DNA from: Curvibacter sp. GWA2_63_95
GTDB taxonomy: Bacteria > Pseudomonadota > Gammaproteobacteria > Burkholderiales > Burkholderiaceae_C
Length of the DNA stretch: 64,000 nucleotides
NCBI GenBank assembly: GCA_001795455.1
Contig: MGPB01000033.1
Location: 1 to 64,000 of the forward strand
Reading direction: 5' to 3'
Below are positions 55,551 through 64,000 of this stretch, one piece after another. The translations under genes were made by a program, and so were the position numbers. The notes beneath the pieces are model-generated. The model was not told the DNA's origin. It ran no database searches and was given only the letters and a program-made list of their open reading frames with translations. Position 1 is the first letter of the stretch, and every line of letters begins with the position of its first letter.

Positions 55551-55763
55551 ATGGATACCACTGAACGTACCGAGCAGCGCCTCACCGAGCTGGAGATCAA
55601 GGCCAGCTTTGCCGAAGATGCGCTGGACCAGCTCGACAAAATCATTGTTCGCCAGCAGGAGCAAATTGACCTGCTGGTACGGGAGCTGACGCACCTGCGC
55701 CAGCAAGCCAGCGAACCGGCCACCGCGCGCAATCTGCGCGACGATTTGCCGCCCCATTACTAA
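55551..55763 (+). CDS. slyX: SlyX family protein
   Basis: 70 residues: ERTEQRLTELEIKASFAEDA, LDQLDKIIVRQQEQIDLLVR and the short RDDLPPHY end are diagnostic. It forms a coiled coil; its function is unknown in spite of its name. Confidence 0.9.
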   Translation: MDTTERTEQRLTELEIKASFAEDALDQLDKIIVRQQEQIDLLVRELTHLRQQASEPATARNLRDDLPPHY

Positions 55764-55788
55764 ACCACTCAACCCAAGGATTGAACCC

Positions 55789-56430
55789 ATGAGCCTGCAT
55801 ACCTGGTGGCTGTTTGTGATGATGACGTTTGTGGTGTCGGCCACGCCGGGCCCCAATATGCTGCTGGTGATGAGCACCGGTGCGCGCCAGGGCCTGCGTG
55901 GCGCGGTGACCAGCATGGCGGGTTGCATGACCTCGCTGATGCTGATGCTGAGCCTGTCGGCCGCCGGGCTGGGTGCGCTGCTGCAGGCGTTTCCCGCGGT
56001 GTTCGACGCGCTGCGCCTGGCCGGTGCGGCCTACCTGGCCTACCTAGGCGTGCAGGTGTGGCGCAGCCCGGTGCAAGAGAGCGACCCGGCCGATGCTTCG
56101 GCCCAGGGCGGCAACCTGGGCGCTGCGCTGAGCAGTTGGGCACTGTACCGCCAGGGTGCGCTGGTGGCCGCCAGCAACCCCAAGGCGATTTTGTTTGCGG
56201 CGGCCTTCTTTCCCCAGTTCCTGAACCCGGCGCTGCCCCAGTTGCCGCAGTTTGGCATTTTGCTGGGCACCTTTGCGGTGGTGGAGGTGGGCTGGTACTT
56301 TGTGTACGCCGCCAGCGGCAAGCAATTGGCGCGCTACCTGCAGCGGGCCAGTGTGATGCGCGCGTTTAACCGGCTGACGGGTGGGGTGTTTGTAGGCTTT
56401 GCCGCACTGATGGCGGGCGCCAAGAGCTGA
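55789..56430 (+). CDS. LysE family translocator
   Basis: 213 residues, six predicted membrane helices, with the RhtB/LysE opening MMTFVVSATPGPNMLLVMS, GARQGLRGA and a conserved ASNPKAILFAAAFFPQFLNP. It exports an amino acid or derivative; the substrate is unknown. It converges on the diguanylate cyclase gene with a copy of repeat family A between them. Confidence 0.92.
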   Translation: MSLHTWWLFVMMTFVVSATPGPNMLLVMSTGARQGLRGAVTSMAGCMTSLMLMLSLSAAGLGALLQAFPAVFDALRLAGAAYLAYLGVQVWRSPVQESDPADASAQGGNLGAALSSWALYRQGALVAASNPKAILFAAAFFPQFLNPALPQLPQFGILLGTFAVVEVGWYFVYAASGKQLARYLQRASVMRAFNRLTGGVFVGFAALMAGAKS

Positions 56431-56440
56431 AACGCGATCA

Positions 56441-56480
56441 AATCAGGAGCTGCTGGCGCAGCAGCGGTGGGGGCTAACCC
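56441..56480 (+). repeat. Repeat family A, copy between lysE and the GGDEF gene
   Basis: AATCAGGAGCTGCTGGCGCA then GCAGCGGTGGGGGCTAACCC. Its GGGCTA part supplies the TAG stop codon of the convergent GGDEF gene at 56474-56476. Confidence 0.75.
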
Positions 56481-58102
56481 AGGATTTTATGCCTGGTGTC
56501 TTTCTCGACGTACATGCCCAGGTCGCAGCGGTGCAGCCAGCTCTGCAGGCTGTCACCGCTCTGGGCACCGGCCACGCCCACACTCACACTCACACACAAC
56601 CCGGGGCGCAGGCGGGCCCAGGGGTGGGTTTCCACGGCATCCTGGATGCGCTGGGCCAGCCCGTGGGCGGCTGCCTCGTCGACATGCGCAAAGGCCACCA
56701 CAAACTCATCGCCGCCCAAGCGCACGGGTACATCGCCTTCGCGCACAAAGCTGCGCAGAATATGGCCCAGCTCCTGCAGCACGGCGTCGCCCACCTGGTG
56801 GGAGTACTGGTCGTTAATGCGCTTGAAGTAATCCACATCCACAAAGGCCATGGCCGGTGACAGGCCCCGGTCGACGCCCTTGCGCAGCAGTTCGGGCACC
56901 CTGCGCTCCAGGTAGCGTCGGTTGAACAGGCCGGTGAGCGCGTCTTCCATGGCCAGTTGCTCCAGTTGCTGGGCGTGCTGGGCCAGGCGGCGGGCGGTGG
57001 CACGGCTGGCACGGGCTTGCAACTGCCACTCGATGCGCTCCTCGCGCTGCTGCAAGGCGGCATGGCGCAGATCGGTTTCACGCTGCTTGAGTGCGCGCAG
57101 CTGGGCTTGCGAGGCGCGCTCTTTGCCCTGTGCCGTGAGAATCTGGGCCAGCAGCAGATAAGAAATGCCAACCATGTGTTCGTGGTCGATGGACATGGCC
57201 AGCTGCATCATGCGGTGGCAGTGGTACTCGGCCAAGGGCCAGTCTTGCGCGGCCCAGGCAATTTCGGCACGCAGCCACAGCTCCATCAAGGTGACCGAGG
57301 GGTTGGGGTCGCCCCGGGTTTCGGCGGCCTGGGCGAAGTCGGCATGGCTTTGGGCCACCGCCAGGTCACCCAGCCAGCAGGCTTCAAAACCATCACCCAA
57401 ACCCAGCATCGCCTGCGTCTTGAGGTAGGCCCCCTGAAACACCAGCAAATTGGGGGCCACCTGGGCCGAGCGCGCACTGGTGTGGCGCAGGTCGGCCAGG
57501 CGCTCCAGTCCGGAGAGGTGGCCCTGGTAGTAGCGGTCAAAAAAGCAGCGGCTCACCTCCATGGCACGCTGGTTCACGCGCGGCAGGTAGGCCTCCATCC
57601 AGTGGCCGCTGTCCTCCAGCAGCCCAATGGCTGTGCGGTAGGCGGCATCGGCCCGGTCAAAACTGCCACCATGGGCGTAGGCCACGCCCAGGTAGTTGTA
57701 AGAGAGCGCCTGGGAGAGTGCCGGCGCATCGGCATTGAGCTTGAGCCCCAGCAGCGCAGCCTCCACGCCCTCTTCGCTGTGGCCCATCACACTGAGGGTG
57801 TGCGACAGGGTGGCCAGCGCTTCGGCTTCGCCACGGGTGTCTTCGCACATCTGGAACAGGGTGGCCGCACGCTGGGCGGTTTCTTGCGCCCGCCGAAAGC
57901 GCGACACCATGCGGTCCGCCTGCGACAAGGCCAGCAAAGCCCGTGCCTCAGTCGGCAGGTCGTGCGCCGACTGGGCCCGCGCCAGCGCAGCCTTGGCCAG
58001 CACCAGGCTGTGCGTCACATCGCCGTGCTTGAGCGCCAGCTGGGCCTGGTGCAGCACCTGCATCACAGGCACCGAGGAGTCGGGTGGCGCGCAAACGGGC
58101 AT
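56474..58102 (-). CDS. TPR and GGDEF domain protein (diguanylate cyclase)
   Basis: 542 residues. Helical TPR-like repeats over about residues 15-340, a coiled-coil linker, then a GGDEF domain with VPVRLGGDEFVVAFAHVDEA intact, so it should make cyclic di-GMP. There is no membrane helix; the TPR part is the likely sensor. It may antagonise the HD-GYP protein at 27-28 kb. The start has no obvious Shine-Dalgarno. A TTCACCCGTTTGGGGGAGT site lies upstream (58177-58195), shared with island repeats. Confidence 0.9.
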   Translation of the reverse strand: MPVCAPPDSSVPVMQVLHQAQLALKHGDVTHSLVLAKAALARAQSAHDLPTEARALLALSQADRMVSRFRRAQETAQRAATLFQMCEDTRGEAEALATLSHTLSVMGHSEEGVEAALLGLKLNADAPALSQALSYNYLGVAYAHGGSFDRADAAYRTAIGLLEDSGHWMEAYLPRVNQRAMEVSRCFFDRYYQGHLSGLERLADLRHTSARSAQVAPNLLVFQGAYLKTQAMLGLGDGFEACWLGDLAVAQSHADFAQAAETRGDPNPSVTLMELWLRAEIAWAAQDWPLAEYHCHRMMQLAMSIDHEHMVGISYLLLAQILTAQGKERASQAQLRALKQRETDLRHAALQQREERIEWQLQARASRATARRLAQHAQQLEQLAMEDALTGLFNRRYLERRVPELLRKGVDRGLSPAMAFVDVDYFKRINDQYSHQVGDAVLQELGHILRSFVREGDVPVRLGGDEFVVAFAHVDEAAAHGLAQRIQDAVETHPWARLRPGLCVSVSVGVAGAQSGDSLQSWLHRCDLGMYVEKDTRHKILG

Positions 58103-58176
58103 AGGAAGTGGAGGAAATGGTGCTGCAGTGCATCAAAAAGATAGGTCCCAGCGTAGTCCCATCCACCGCCGCTGTC

Positions 58177-58195
58177 ACTCCCCCAAACGGGTGAA
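58177..58195 (-). promoter_or_regulatory. Motif TTCACCCGTTTGGGGGAGT upstream of the GGDEF gene
   Basis: Matches the 19-bp end of repeat family R (copies at 52458 and 53834) except at the variable AAT/TTT and the last bases. It is 75 nt before the GGDEF start, in the same orientation as that gene. Confidence 0.45.
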
Positions 58196-58231
58196 TTTGC
58201 GTTCGTTTTTTAATAAATTTTTCTTACTTAA

Positions 58232-59329
58232 TTAGTTGGCCAGGGCCAACGCCTTGACTTGGGCCCACACCGGCTGCCCCACCGCCAAGCCCAGTGTGTG
58301 CACGGAGCGCCGGGTCACCCGCGCCAGCAGGCGGTCCGGGCCGCAACCCAACTGCACCAAGGCCTGGGCGGGGTGGCTGTCGTCAGCAATGGCCAGCACG
58401 GTGCAGGGCAGCACGTTCTGGATGCTGGTGTGCGCAGGCTCTTGGGTGGCAAGGCTCACATCGCGCGCCAGCACACGCAAACGCACCGCCGTGCCTACGG
58501 CCAGCCCGGCGTCCGCCAGCCACAGGCTGCCCCCGGCAAACGCCAGCCGGGCCAGGTGCCAGCGGGCATCCTGCTCGGCCACCTGGGCATGCAGCAGGGT
58601 CGAGGCTTCGTCGCCCAGGCGCAGCGGCACGGCCACCTGGGACAGCACCTGCGCTGCCGGGCCGCTGGCCTGCACCCGCCCCTGCGCCAACACCACTAGG
58701 GTATCGGCCAGGCGCACCACCTCGTCCACCGAGTGTGTGACGTAGAGCATGGGGATGTGCAGCTCGTCGCGCAGCCGCTCCAGCCAGGGCAGCACCTCTT
58801 GCCTGCGTGCCGGGTCCAGCGCGGCGAGGGGTTCATCCAGCAGCAGCAGCTCGGGCTGGGTGGCCAGCGCGCGGGCAATCGCCACCCGTTGGCGCTCTCC
58901 GCCGGACAAATCGGCAGTGGCGCGCGTGAGTAGCGGCGCCAGGCCCAGCAAATCAATCGCGGTGTCCAGTGCCAGCAGGGCCTGGCGGGCACCCGTGGCT
59001 TTGGCCGCACGCTTTTGGGCGTAGGCCAGGTTGCCGCGCACATCCAGGTGCGCCAACAGGCTGGCCTCCTGGAACACATAACCCACCGGGCGGCGCCAGG
59101 CGGGCAGCGCAATGCCGCTCGTGTCGTCTTGCCACAGCTGGCCGTGGATGCGGATATGGGCTTGCGCCGCCTGCTCCAGCCCGGCCACACAGCGCAGCAC
59201 GGTGGTCTTGCCCGAACCCGAAGCACCAAACAACACGGTGATGCCACGCGCGGGCAAGGCCAGATCCACATCCAGCGTGAAGCTGGGGCGCGGCAGGCGC
59301 AGACGGATATAGTGACTGCCCGTACTCAT
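58232..59329 (-). CDS. modC: Molybdate ABC transporter ATP-binding protein
   Basis: 365 residues. ABC module with Walker [20 protein letters not shown], signature [16 protein letters not shown] and Walker [12 protein letters not shown], then a C-terminal TOBE/Mop domain ([31 protein letters not shown]). ATG 59329 overlaps the modB stop (ATGA). Confidence 0.95.
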   Translation of the reverse strand: MSTGSHYIRLRLPRPSFTLDVDLALPARGITVLFGASGSGKTTVLRCVAGLEQAAQAHIRIHGQLWQDDTSGIALPAWRRPVGYVFQEASLLAHLDVRGNLAYAQKRAAKATGARQALLALDTAIDLLGLAPLLTRATADLSGGERQRVAIARALATQPELLLLDEPLAALDPARRQEVLPWLERLRDELHIPMLYVTHSVDEVVRLADTLVVLAQGRVQASGPAAQVLSQVAVPLRLGDEASTLLHAQVAEQDARWHLARLAFAGGSLWLADAGLAVGTAVRLRVLARDVSLATQEPAHTSIQNVLPCTVLAIADDSHPAQALVQLGCGPDRLLARVTRRSVHTLGLAVGQPVWAQVKALALAN

Positions 59330-60009
59330 GGGCGCAGCCTGCTGCCACGCGGGTTGAGCCAACCCAGCCCCAGCAGCACCACAAATGAAAACGCCACCAT
59401 GCCGCCAGAGAGCCAGTGCGCCTGGGTGTACTGCAGGGCCTCCACATGGCCGTAGATTTGCGTGGAGACGACGCGGGTTTTCCCCGGGATATTGCCGCCC
59501 AGCATCAGCACCACCCCAAACTCACCCACCGTGTGCGCAAAACTCAGCACCGCTGCGGTGACAAAACCCGGGCGCGCCAGCGGCACGGCCACGGTCAGGA
59601 ATGCATCCAGCGGGCTGGCTCGCAAAGTGGCCGCCACCTCCATGGGGCGGCGGCCCATGGACTCAAACGCGTGCTGCAAAGGCTGCACCGCAAACGGCAG
59701 CGAATACACCACAGAGCCCAGCACCAGCCCGGCAAAGGTAAAGGGCAACAGCCCCCAGCCCAGCGCTTGGGTGAGCTGGCCCAAGGGCCCTTGTGGCCCC
59801 AGGCTCACCAGCAAATAAAAGCCCAGCACCGTGGGCGGCAGCACCAGTGGCAGCGCCACCACGGCACCCACCGGCCCGCGCCAGCGCGAAGCGGTGTGCG
59901 CCAACCACCAGGCCAGCGGCGTGGCCAGCACCAGGAGCAGCAGCGTCGTCACGCTGGCCAAACGCAATGTGAGCCAGATGGCGCCAAGGTCGTCGGGACT
60001 GAGGGGCAT
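59326..60009 (-). CDS. modB: Molybdate ABC transporter permease
   Basis: 227 residues, five to six helices; EAA-loop region [20 protein letters not shown] and [21 protein letters not shown] are typical of ModB. It overlaps modC by 4 nt and follows modA by 14 nt. Confidence 0.95.
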   Translation of the reverse strand: MPLSPDDLGAIWLTLRLASVTTLLLLVLATPLAWWLAHTASRWRGPVGAVVALPLVLPPTVLGFYLLVSLGPQGPLGQLTQALGWGLLPFTFAGLVLGSVVYSLPFAVQPLQHAFESMGRRPMEVAATLRASPLDAFLTVAVPLARPGFVTAAVLSFAHTVGEFGVVLMLGGNIPGKTRVVSTQIYGHVEALQYTQAHWLSGGMVAFSFVVLLGLGWLNPRGSRLRP

Positions 60010-60023
60010 GGGGGCTTGTGAAC

Positions 60024-60791
60024 TCAGACTTCGTAGCCAAAGCTGCGGATCACGGCCTTGGCGGCGTCGCTGCGCAAAAAGGCCATGAAAGCCGTAGCAG
60101 CAGCCTTGTCTTTGCCTGTGTTCAGCACGATGGCATCCTGCCGCAAGGGGCTGTGCATGGCGGCAGGCACCACCCAGGCCGAGCCTTGGGCGATCTTGCC
60201 GTCCACCATCACCTGCGACAGCGCCACAAAACCCAGCGCGGCGTTACCGGTAACCGCAAACTGGTAAGCCTGCCCAATGCTTTCGCCCTGCACCAGCTTC
60301 GGTTGCAGGCTGGCCGCGAGGCCCAGCTTGGTCATCACCTCCACTGCAGCCGCGCCGTAGGGAGCCAGTTTGGGGTCAGCCAGGGCCAGGTGATCAAAAC
60401 GCCCGCCGCGCAGCACCTCGCCTTTGTCGTCCACCACTCCGGCTTGGCGGCTCCAGAGTACCAGGCGGCCCGTGGCATAGGTGAACTGCGAGGCGGCCAC
60501 GGCGGAGCCTTCTTTGCCCAGGCGCGTGGGGGCTTCGTCGTCGGCAGACAACAAGACCTGGAACGGCGCGCCGTTCTTGATCTGCGCATACAACTTGCCC
60601 GTGGAGCCCACCACCACCGTAGCCTTATGGCCGGTTGTGGTGGCAAAAGCTGCGGCAATTTTTTGCACTGGCGCGCTGAAGTTCGCAGCCACCGCCACGA
60701 TCACTTCTTCGGCATGCAGGGCGCCGCTGGCGAATGGGGCCAGCAGGGCCAGCACACGGGCCCCATGCAGAATTTTTTGCCGGAAGTTCAT
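60024..60791 (-). CDS. modA: Molybdate ABC transporter substrate-binding protein
   Basis: 255 residues, signal peptide ending at LHA (about residue 24), mature start [40 protein letters not shown] holds oxyanion-binding serines. ATG 60791 fits the signal peptide; the longer frame upstream reads across the modE promoter and is rejected. Confidence 0.96.
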   Translation of the reverse strand: MNFRQKILHGARVLALLAPFASGALHAEEVIVAVAANFSAPVQKIAAAFATTTGHKATVVVGSTGKLYAQIKNGAPFQVLLSADDEAPTRLGKEGSAVAASQFTYATGRLVLWSRQAGVVDDKGEVLRGGRFDHLALADPKLAPYGAAAVEVMTKLGLAASLQPKLVQGESIGQAYQFAVTGNAALGFVALSQVMVDGKIAQGSAWVVPAAMHSPLRQDAIVLNTGKDKAAATAFMAFLRSDAAKAVIRSFGYEV

Positions 60792-60797
60792 GGAAAC

Positions 60798-60824
60798 ATC
60801 GTTATTCCAAAAAAGGATAGCGTA
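60798..60824. promoter_or_regulatory. ModE box between modA and modE
   Basis: ATCGTTATTCC, AAAAAA, GGATAGCGTA: an inverted CGnTAT...ATAnCG pair as in the ModE operator. It overlaps the only promoter space (44 bp) of modABC and modE. Confidence 0.65.
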
Positions 60825-60835
60825 GCATAGCCCAC

Positions 60836-61621
60836 ATGACATCTCCCCCTTCTTTGACCGGCGCTGGACTCGCTGGCGCACTGGGCCACGAGGCGGCAGA
60901 CAAGCGGCTGGACATCTTGCGCCGTATCGGCCAAGTCGGCTCCATTTCTGAAGCCGCGCGCGGCGCGGATGTGAGTTACAAGGCCGCCTGGCAGGCCATC
61001 GACACGCTGACCAACCTGGCCGGCGCCCCACTGGTGGAGCGCACCGTGGGCGGTAGCGGTGGCGGTGGCGCGCAGCTCACAGCCACCGGCCTGCAGCTGC
61101 TGGAAGCCGCCGACACCCTGGCCGCCCTGCGCCGCCAGGCGTTGGCCCAGGTGGCCCTGCGCCATGCCCCGGCGGACGGCGTGGCGCCGCGCCTGGCGGG
61201 CTTGGGCCTGCGCACCAGCATGCGCAACCAGTTGCCCTGCCAGGTGCTGGCACTGCAGCGCGCCGGGCGCGCCATGCAGGTGCGCCTGGGCCTGAGCGAT
61301 GGCAGCACGGTGGTCTCGCGTGTTACCCGCGAAAGTACGGAGCTACTGGGCCTGGCGGTGGGCGGCGAGGTATTGGCCTTGGCCAAGGCCACGGCGGTGA
61401 CCGTGGTGACCGCACCGGCCACGGGTGTGGCCACTGTGAACCGGTTGCATGGCACGGTCGCGCGGCTGGCGCGCTCCACGGCGGGGGATGAAATTGTCCT
61501 GACGCTGGCCTGTGGCCTGCAGATGGTGGGTTTTGCCGCACCAGGCCTGCAACTCAAGGTGGGCCAGGCCGCGGTGGCGGTGTTTGACGATGCGGCCGTG
61601 GTACTGGCGGTCGGGGGCTAA
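60836..61621 (+). CDS. modE: ModE, molybdate-responsive regulator
   Basis: 261 residues. N-terminal LysR-like winged HTH (RLDILRRIGQVGSISEAARG, VSYKAAWQAIDTL), followed by two Mop domains (SMRNQLPCQVLALQRAGRAM, NRLHGTVARLARSTAGDEIV). Molybdate-bound ModE would repress modABC through the adjacent box. Confidence 0.95.
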   Translation: MTSPPSLTGAGLAGALGHEAADKRLDILRRIGQVGSISEAARGADVSYKAAWQAIDTLTNLAGAPLVERTVGGSGGGGAQLTATGLQLLEAADTLAALRRQALAQVALRHAPADGVAPRLAGLGLRTSMRNQLPCQVLALQRAGRAMQVRLGLSDGSTVVSRVTRESTELLGLAVGGEVLALAKATAVTVVTAPATGVATVNRLHGTVARLARSTAGDEIVLTLACGLQMVGFAAPGLQLKVGQAAVAVFDDAAVVLAVGG

Positions 61622-61635
61622 GCCAAAGCGCTCCT

Positions 61636-61686
61636 ATTTCAGGAGCTGTTCGCGCAATATCCACGCGGGCTATCGCCCTATTTTGC
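61636..61686 (+). repeat. Repeat family A, copy between modE and the hydrolase gene
   Basis: ATTTCAGGAGCTGTTCGCGC, AATATCCACGCGGGCTATCG, CCCTATTTTGC. It lies at the convergent ends and may serve as the shared terminator. Confidence 0.8.
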
Positions 61687-62580
61687 TTAGATTCCGACTG
61701 CTGCGGCCTGCGCCGCATCGATGAAATCGGACACCAGCGTGAGCTGCGCCGGCACATTCAGCGCTGGCGCATGGCCGCAGCCCGCCACCTCCACCAGTTG
61801 CAAGCGCCCGGCAGCACCAGGCCCCCGCGTGGCCATGGCCTGCACGGTTTCGCGCAGCACCAGATCGGACTCCGCGCCGCGCAGGCACAGCACGGGTACC
61901 TGAATCCGGTCGTAGTGCTCCCAGATGCGGTAGTCGTCCGGGTGCGCGGTGAACTGCTGCACCATGGCCGGGTCGTAGTGCGGCGTCACGCGGCCATCGG
62001 GCAGGCGGCGCGTGGAGGTTTCGGTCAGGCGGCGCCACTGCGCATCGCTCAACCAGCCGTAGGGTTGGTAGACCTGCCGGAAGAAAGCTTCCAGCTCCAG
62101 CACGGTGTCAAACGCCGGTGGCTTGCCCGCGTAGGCACGGATGCGGTCCAGTGCTGCACGGGCCAACTCGGGTGCGTTGTCGTTGAGCGTGAGGCTCTGG
62201 ATGCGGCCTTGCAGCTGCGGCTCAAACAGCCCGCTGGCGCACACCGTGCCAATGGCCCCGCCCATGGAGGTGCCCACCCAATGTACACGCTCAATCTTCA
62301 GCGCGTCCAACAGATCCGCGGCCAGGCGGGCGTAAAACCGCAGGCAGTACTCCTCGGCCGGCTTGCGGCTCCACTGGCTCAGGCCGCGTCCCGGGGTGTC
62401 GGGGCAGATGACGCGGTATCGTGGACTCAGGTGTTGGGCCAGCTCGTCCATGTCGCGGCCCGTGCGCGCGAGGCCGTGCCAAGCGATCACCACCGGGGCA
62501 TCGGCTGCGCCCCACTCGGTGTAGTGCACTTCGTAACCCGCGCAGCGCAGGTAGTGGGAGGTGGGTGTTGCGGTGTTCAT
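61687..62580 (-). CDS. Alpha/beta hydrolase
   Basis: 297 residues with oxyanion IAWHGLARTGRD, nucleophile in VHWVGTSMGGAIG and C-terminal catalytic His in VAGCGHAPAL; RVICPDTPGRGLSQW is a typical strand-4 motif. The substrate is unknown. The 4-nt overlap with livM (ATGA) puts it in the branched-chain ABC transporter operon, so it may act on the imported compound. Confidence 0.88.
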   Translation of the reverse strand: MNTATPTSHYLRCAGYEVHYTEWGAADAPVVIAWHGLARTGRDMDELAQHLSPRYRVICPDTPGRGLSQWSRKPAEEYCLRFYARLAADLLDALKIERVHWVGTSMGGAIGTVCASGLFEPQLQGRIQSLTLNDNAPELARAALDRIRAYAGKPPAFDTVLELEAFFRQVYQPYGWLSDAQWRRLTETSTRRLPDGRVTPHYDPAMVQQFTAHPDDYRIWEHYDRIQVPVLCLRGAESDLVLRETVQAMATRGPGAAGRLQLVEVAGCGHAPALNVPAQLTLVSDFIDAAQAAAVGI

Positions 62581-63650
62581 GCCTTGCTCCCCAGGCTGGC
62601 GGCCCGCAAGCGCCCCACCACGCCGGTCGGAAAGTAATAGACCGACAGCACAAACAGCACGCCCAGCCAGAGCAACCAGCGGTCAGGCGACAGCAGTGCG
62701 GACAACCACGGCAAGCTGGCTGCCGCCTCGCTGCCCACGCGCAGCAGGTCCTGCAGATAACTTTGCGCCACCAGAAAGAGGACTGCGCCGACGATGGAGC
62801 CATACAGCGTGCCCATGCCGCCGATCACCACGATGAGCAACACATCCATCATGATTTCAAACGACAGCGAGGTGTCCGGCCCGTTGTAGCGCAGCCAGAG
62901 CGCCAGCATGGCACCGGCCAACGTGGCAAACACTGCCGAGAGGATGCTGGAGATGGTGCGGTACACCACCACGCGGTAACCAATCGCTTCGGCGCGGAAC
63001 TCGTTTTCGCGGATGGCCTGCAGCACGCGGCCAAACGGGGAATTCACGATGCGCAGCAGCGCGAGGAACAGCACTGTGGCCACTGCGAACAGCAGGTAAA
63101 AGCACAGCAAGCGGCCATCGAGCGAGGCGCCCAGGAACGGGGTTTCGCTGAACTCAAAGCTGGGCGACAGCACCGCCGGCACCTTGAAGGTCAGGCCATC
63201 TTCGCCGCCGGTGAATTCATGCAGCTGCGAAGCCAAGGTGAGGAAAGCCGAGGCTACCGCCAGCGTGATCATGGCGAAGAAAATGGCACGCACACGCAGC
63301 GAAAACAGGCCGATGAGCCAAGCCAGCAACAGCGATACGACCAGCGCCCCCCCTACGCCCACGCCCAGCGCACTCCAGGTGGCGCCCAGGCGTGTGGTGG
63401 CAATGGCAATGCCGTAGGCCCCGATGCCAAAGAACATGGTGTGCGCAAAGCTCACGATGCCGGTGTAACCCAGCAGCAGGTCAAAGCTGGCCACCAACAC
63501 GATAAAGACCAGCACCTTGGCCGCCACGTTGAGCGCCTTGACGCCGGGGAAGATAAACGGTGTGAGCGCCAGTGCGAGCACCAGCACGGTCAGGATCAAG
63601 GCAAGCCAGCGGCTGCGTGGCAGGTCGTTGGAAAGAATGCGAGTGAGCAT
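62577..63650 (-). CDS. livM: Branched-chain amino acid ABC transporter permease LivM-type
   Basis: 357 residues, about ten helices; LLLGYTGIVSFAHTMFFGIG, NEFRAEAIGYRVVVYRTISS (EAA-like loop) and GGMGTLYGSIVGAV are typical. The importer may carry branched-chain amino acids, amides or aromatic acids. Follows livH by 10 nt. Confidence 0.92.
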   Translation of the reverse strand: MLTRILSNDLPRSRWLALILTVLVLALALTPFIFPGVKALNVAAKVLVFIVLVASFDLLLGYTGIVSFAHTMFFGIGAYGIAIATTRLGATWSALGVGVGGALVVSLLLAWLIGLFSLRVRAIFFAMITLAVASAFLTLASQLHEFTGGEDGLTFKVPAVLSPSFEFSETPFLGASLDGRLLCFYLLFAVATVLFLALLRIVNSPFGRVLQAIRENEFRAEAIGYRVVVYRTISSILSAVFATLAGAMLALWLRYNGPDTSLSFEIMMDVLLIVVIGGMGTLYGSIVGAVLFLVAQSYLQDLLRVGSEAAASLPWLSALLSPDRWLLWLGVLFVLSVYYFPTGVVGRLRAASLGSKA

Positions 63651-63660
63651 GGTGTTTCCT

Positions 63661-64000
63661 TCAGCGGTTTGCCACGGGGTAGACGCCTTGTGGGCGCCAC
63701 AGGAGGATGGCCACCATGAGCGCGATGTTGGAAAACAGCGCCACTTTGGGGACCAGAAAACCGGTGTAGTTGGCCATCAGACCCACCAGCAAGGCACCGA
63801 TCAGCGCCCCGCCAGTGGAACCCAGGCCGCCGATGATGATGACGATGAAGATCAACACATTAACCTGCGCGCCCATTTGCGGTGTCACGGTCTGCTGGTA
63901 GAGGCCCCACATCACGCCGCCAAGGCCGGCCAGCGCGCTGCCCACCACAAACACGCCAATGAAGAGGCGCTTGATGCGGTAGCCCAGGCTCTCCACCATC
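63661..64000 (-). CDS. livH: Branched-chain amino acid ABC transporter permease LivH-type (partial)
   Basis: C-terminal 113 residues; the 5' part lies beyond the window. GALAGLGGVMWGLYQ-type (here GSALAGLGGVMWGLYQQTVT) and IIIGGLGSTGGALIGALLVG identify LivH. The methionine near 63999 is internal. Confidence 0.9.
   Translation of the reverse strand, partial: MVESLGYRIKRLFIGVFVVGSALAGLGGVMWGLYQQTVTPQMGAQVNVLIFIVIIIGGLGSTGGALIGALLVGLMANYTGFLVPKVALFSNIALMVAILLWRPQGVYPVANR

Overview
The window is 64 kb of GC-rich chromosome from a betaproteobacterium of order Burkholderiales. It is most likely a member of the Comamonadaceae, and Rhodoferax-like. This placement rests on gene content and style (phasin, dimeric plus monomeric isocitrate dehydrogenase, hpnCDE, a PaaH-type dehydrogenase, Clp/Lon blocks) and on a dispersed ~50-bp repeat that I recall from that family. 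It is an inference from memory, not a database match. No plasmid, prophage, CRISPR or rRNA genes are visible. Nearly all of the window is core chromosome; the exception is one small AT-richer island.

Layout, left to right. 0-3.5 kb: a phasin, a patatin-like lipoprotein diverging from an orphan Fe(III) ABC binding protein across a Fur-box candidate, and a DUF1499 protein. 3.5-12.8 kb, mostly minus strand: clpA-clpS, dimeric icd, DUF192 (+), monomeric icd, sodB, xseA. 13.0-16.9 kb, plus strand: exbB-exbD-lpxK-trm112-kdsB, then adk (lipid A/Kdo synthesis with a proton-channel pair). 16.9-22.1 kb: asparaginase, lexA with two tandem LexA boxes, a small ORF carrying a repeat, a D-2-hydroxyacid dehydrogenase and a FimV-like protein. 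22.2-27.0 kb: a fatty-acid or aromatic acyl-CoA catabolic run (3-hydroxyacyl-CoA dehydrogenase, Crp/Fnr regulator, phosphotransferase, acyl-CoA dehydrogenase). 27.1-29.6 kb: an HD-GYP protein, a conserved hypothetical and four tRNA genes. 29.6-35.8 kb: the protein quality-control block lon, clpX, clpP, tig, followed by tRNA-Leu. 35.9-40.3 kb: a TriC-like RND pump and its lipoprotein adaptor, minus strand. 40.4-44.5 kb: squalene synthesis genes hpnC, hpnD and hpnE, with a Tat-type periplasmic binding-like protein inserted among them. 44.5-50.3 kb: a small-membrane-protein/TetR/DUF2867/ABC1-kinase operon and a penicillin-acylase-type Ntn hydrolase. 50.4-52.2 kb: a HAD phosphatase and ferrochelatase, divergent. 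52.2-55.1 kb: the AT-richer island. 55.2-58.1 kb: DUF1801, slyX, a LysE exporter and a TPR-GGDEF protein. 58.2-61.6 kb: molybdate uptake modABC with divergent modE. 61.7-64 kb: an alpha/beta hydrolase in the same transcript as livH-livM, with livH cut by the window edge.

Two repeat systems stand out. Family A is a ~50-bp AT-tinted element with at least nine copies. Some lie at convergent gene ends and several lie inside open reading frames (lpxK, hpnC, hpnE, the RND adaptor, the ORF after lexA), where they encode amino acids. Family R is a ~65-bp repeat found only in the island, where it separates one- or two-gene units of small unrecognised membrane or exported proteins. This gives a cassette-like array, but no integrase or attC core was found. 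The 19-bp right end of family R (TTCACCCGnnTGGGGGA) recurs upstream of the diguanylate cyclase gene, which suggests a shared regulatory site.

Start codons were moved inward from the longest reading frame wherever a signal peptide, ribosome binding site or family N-terminus argued for it.
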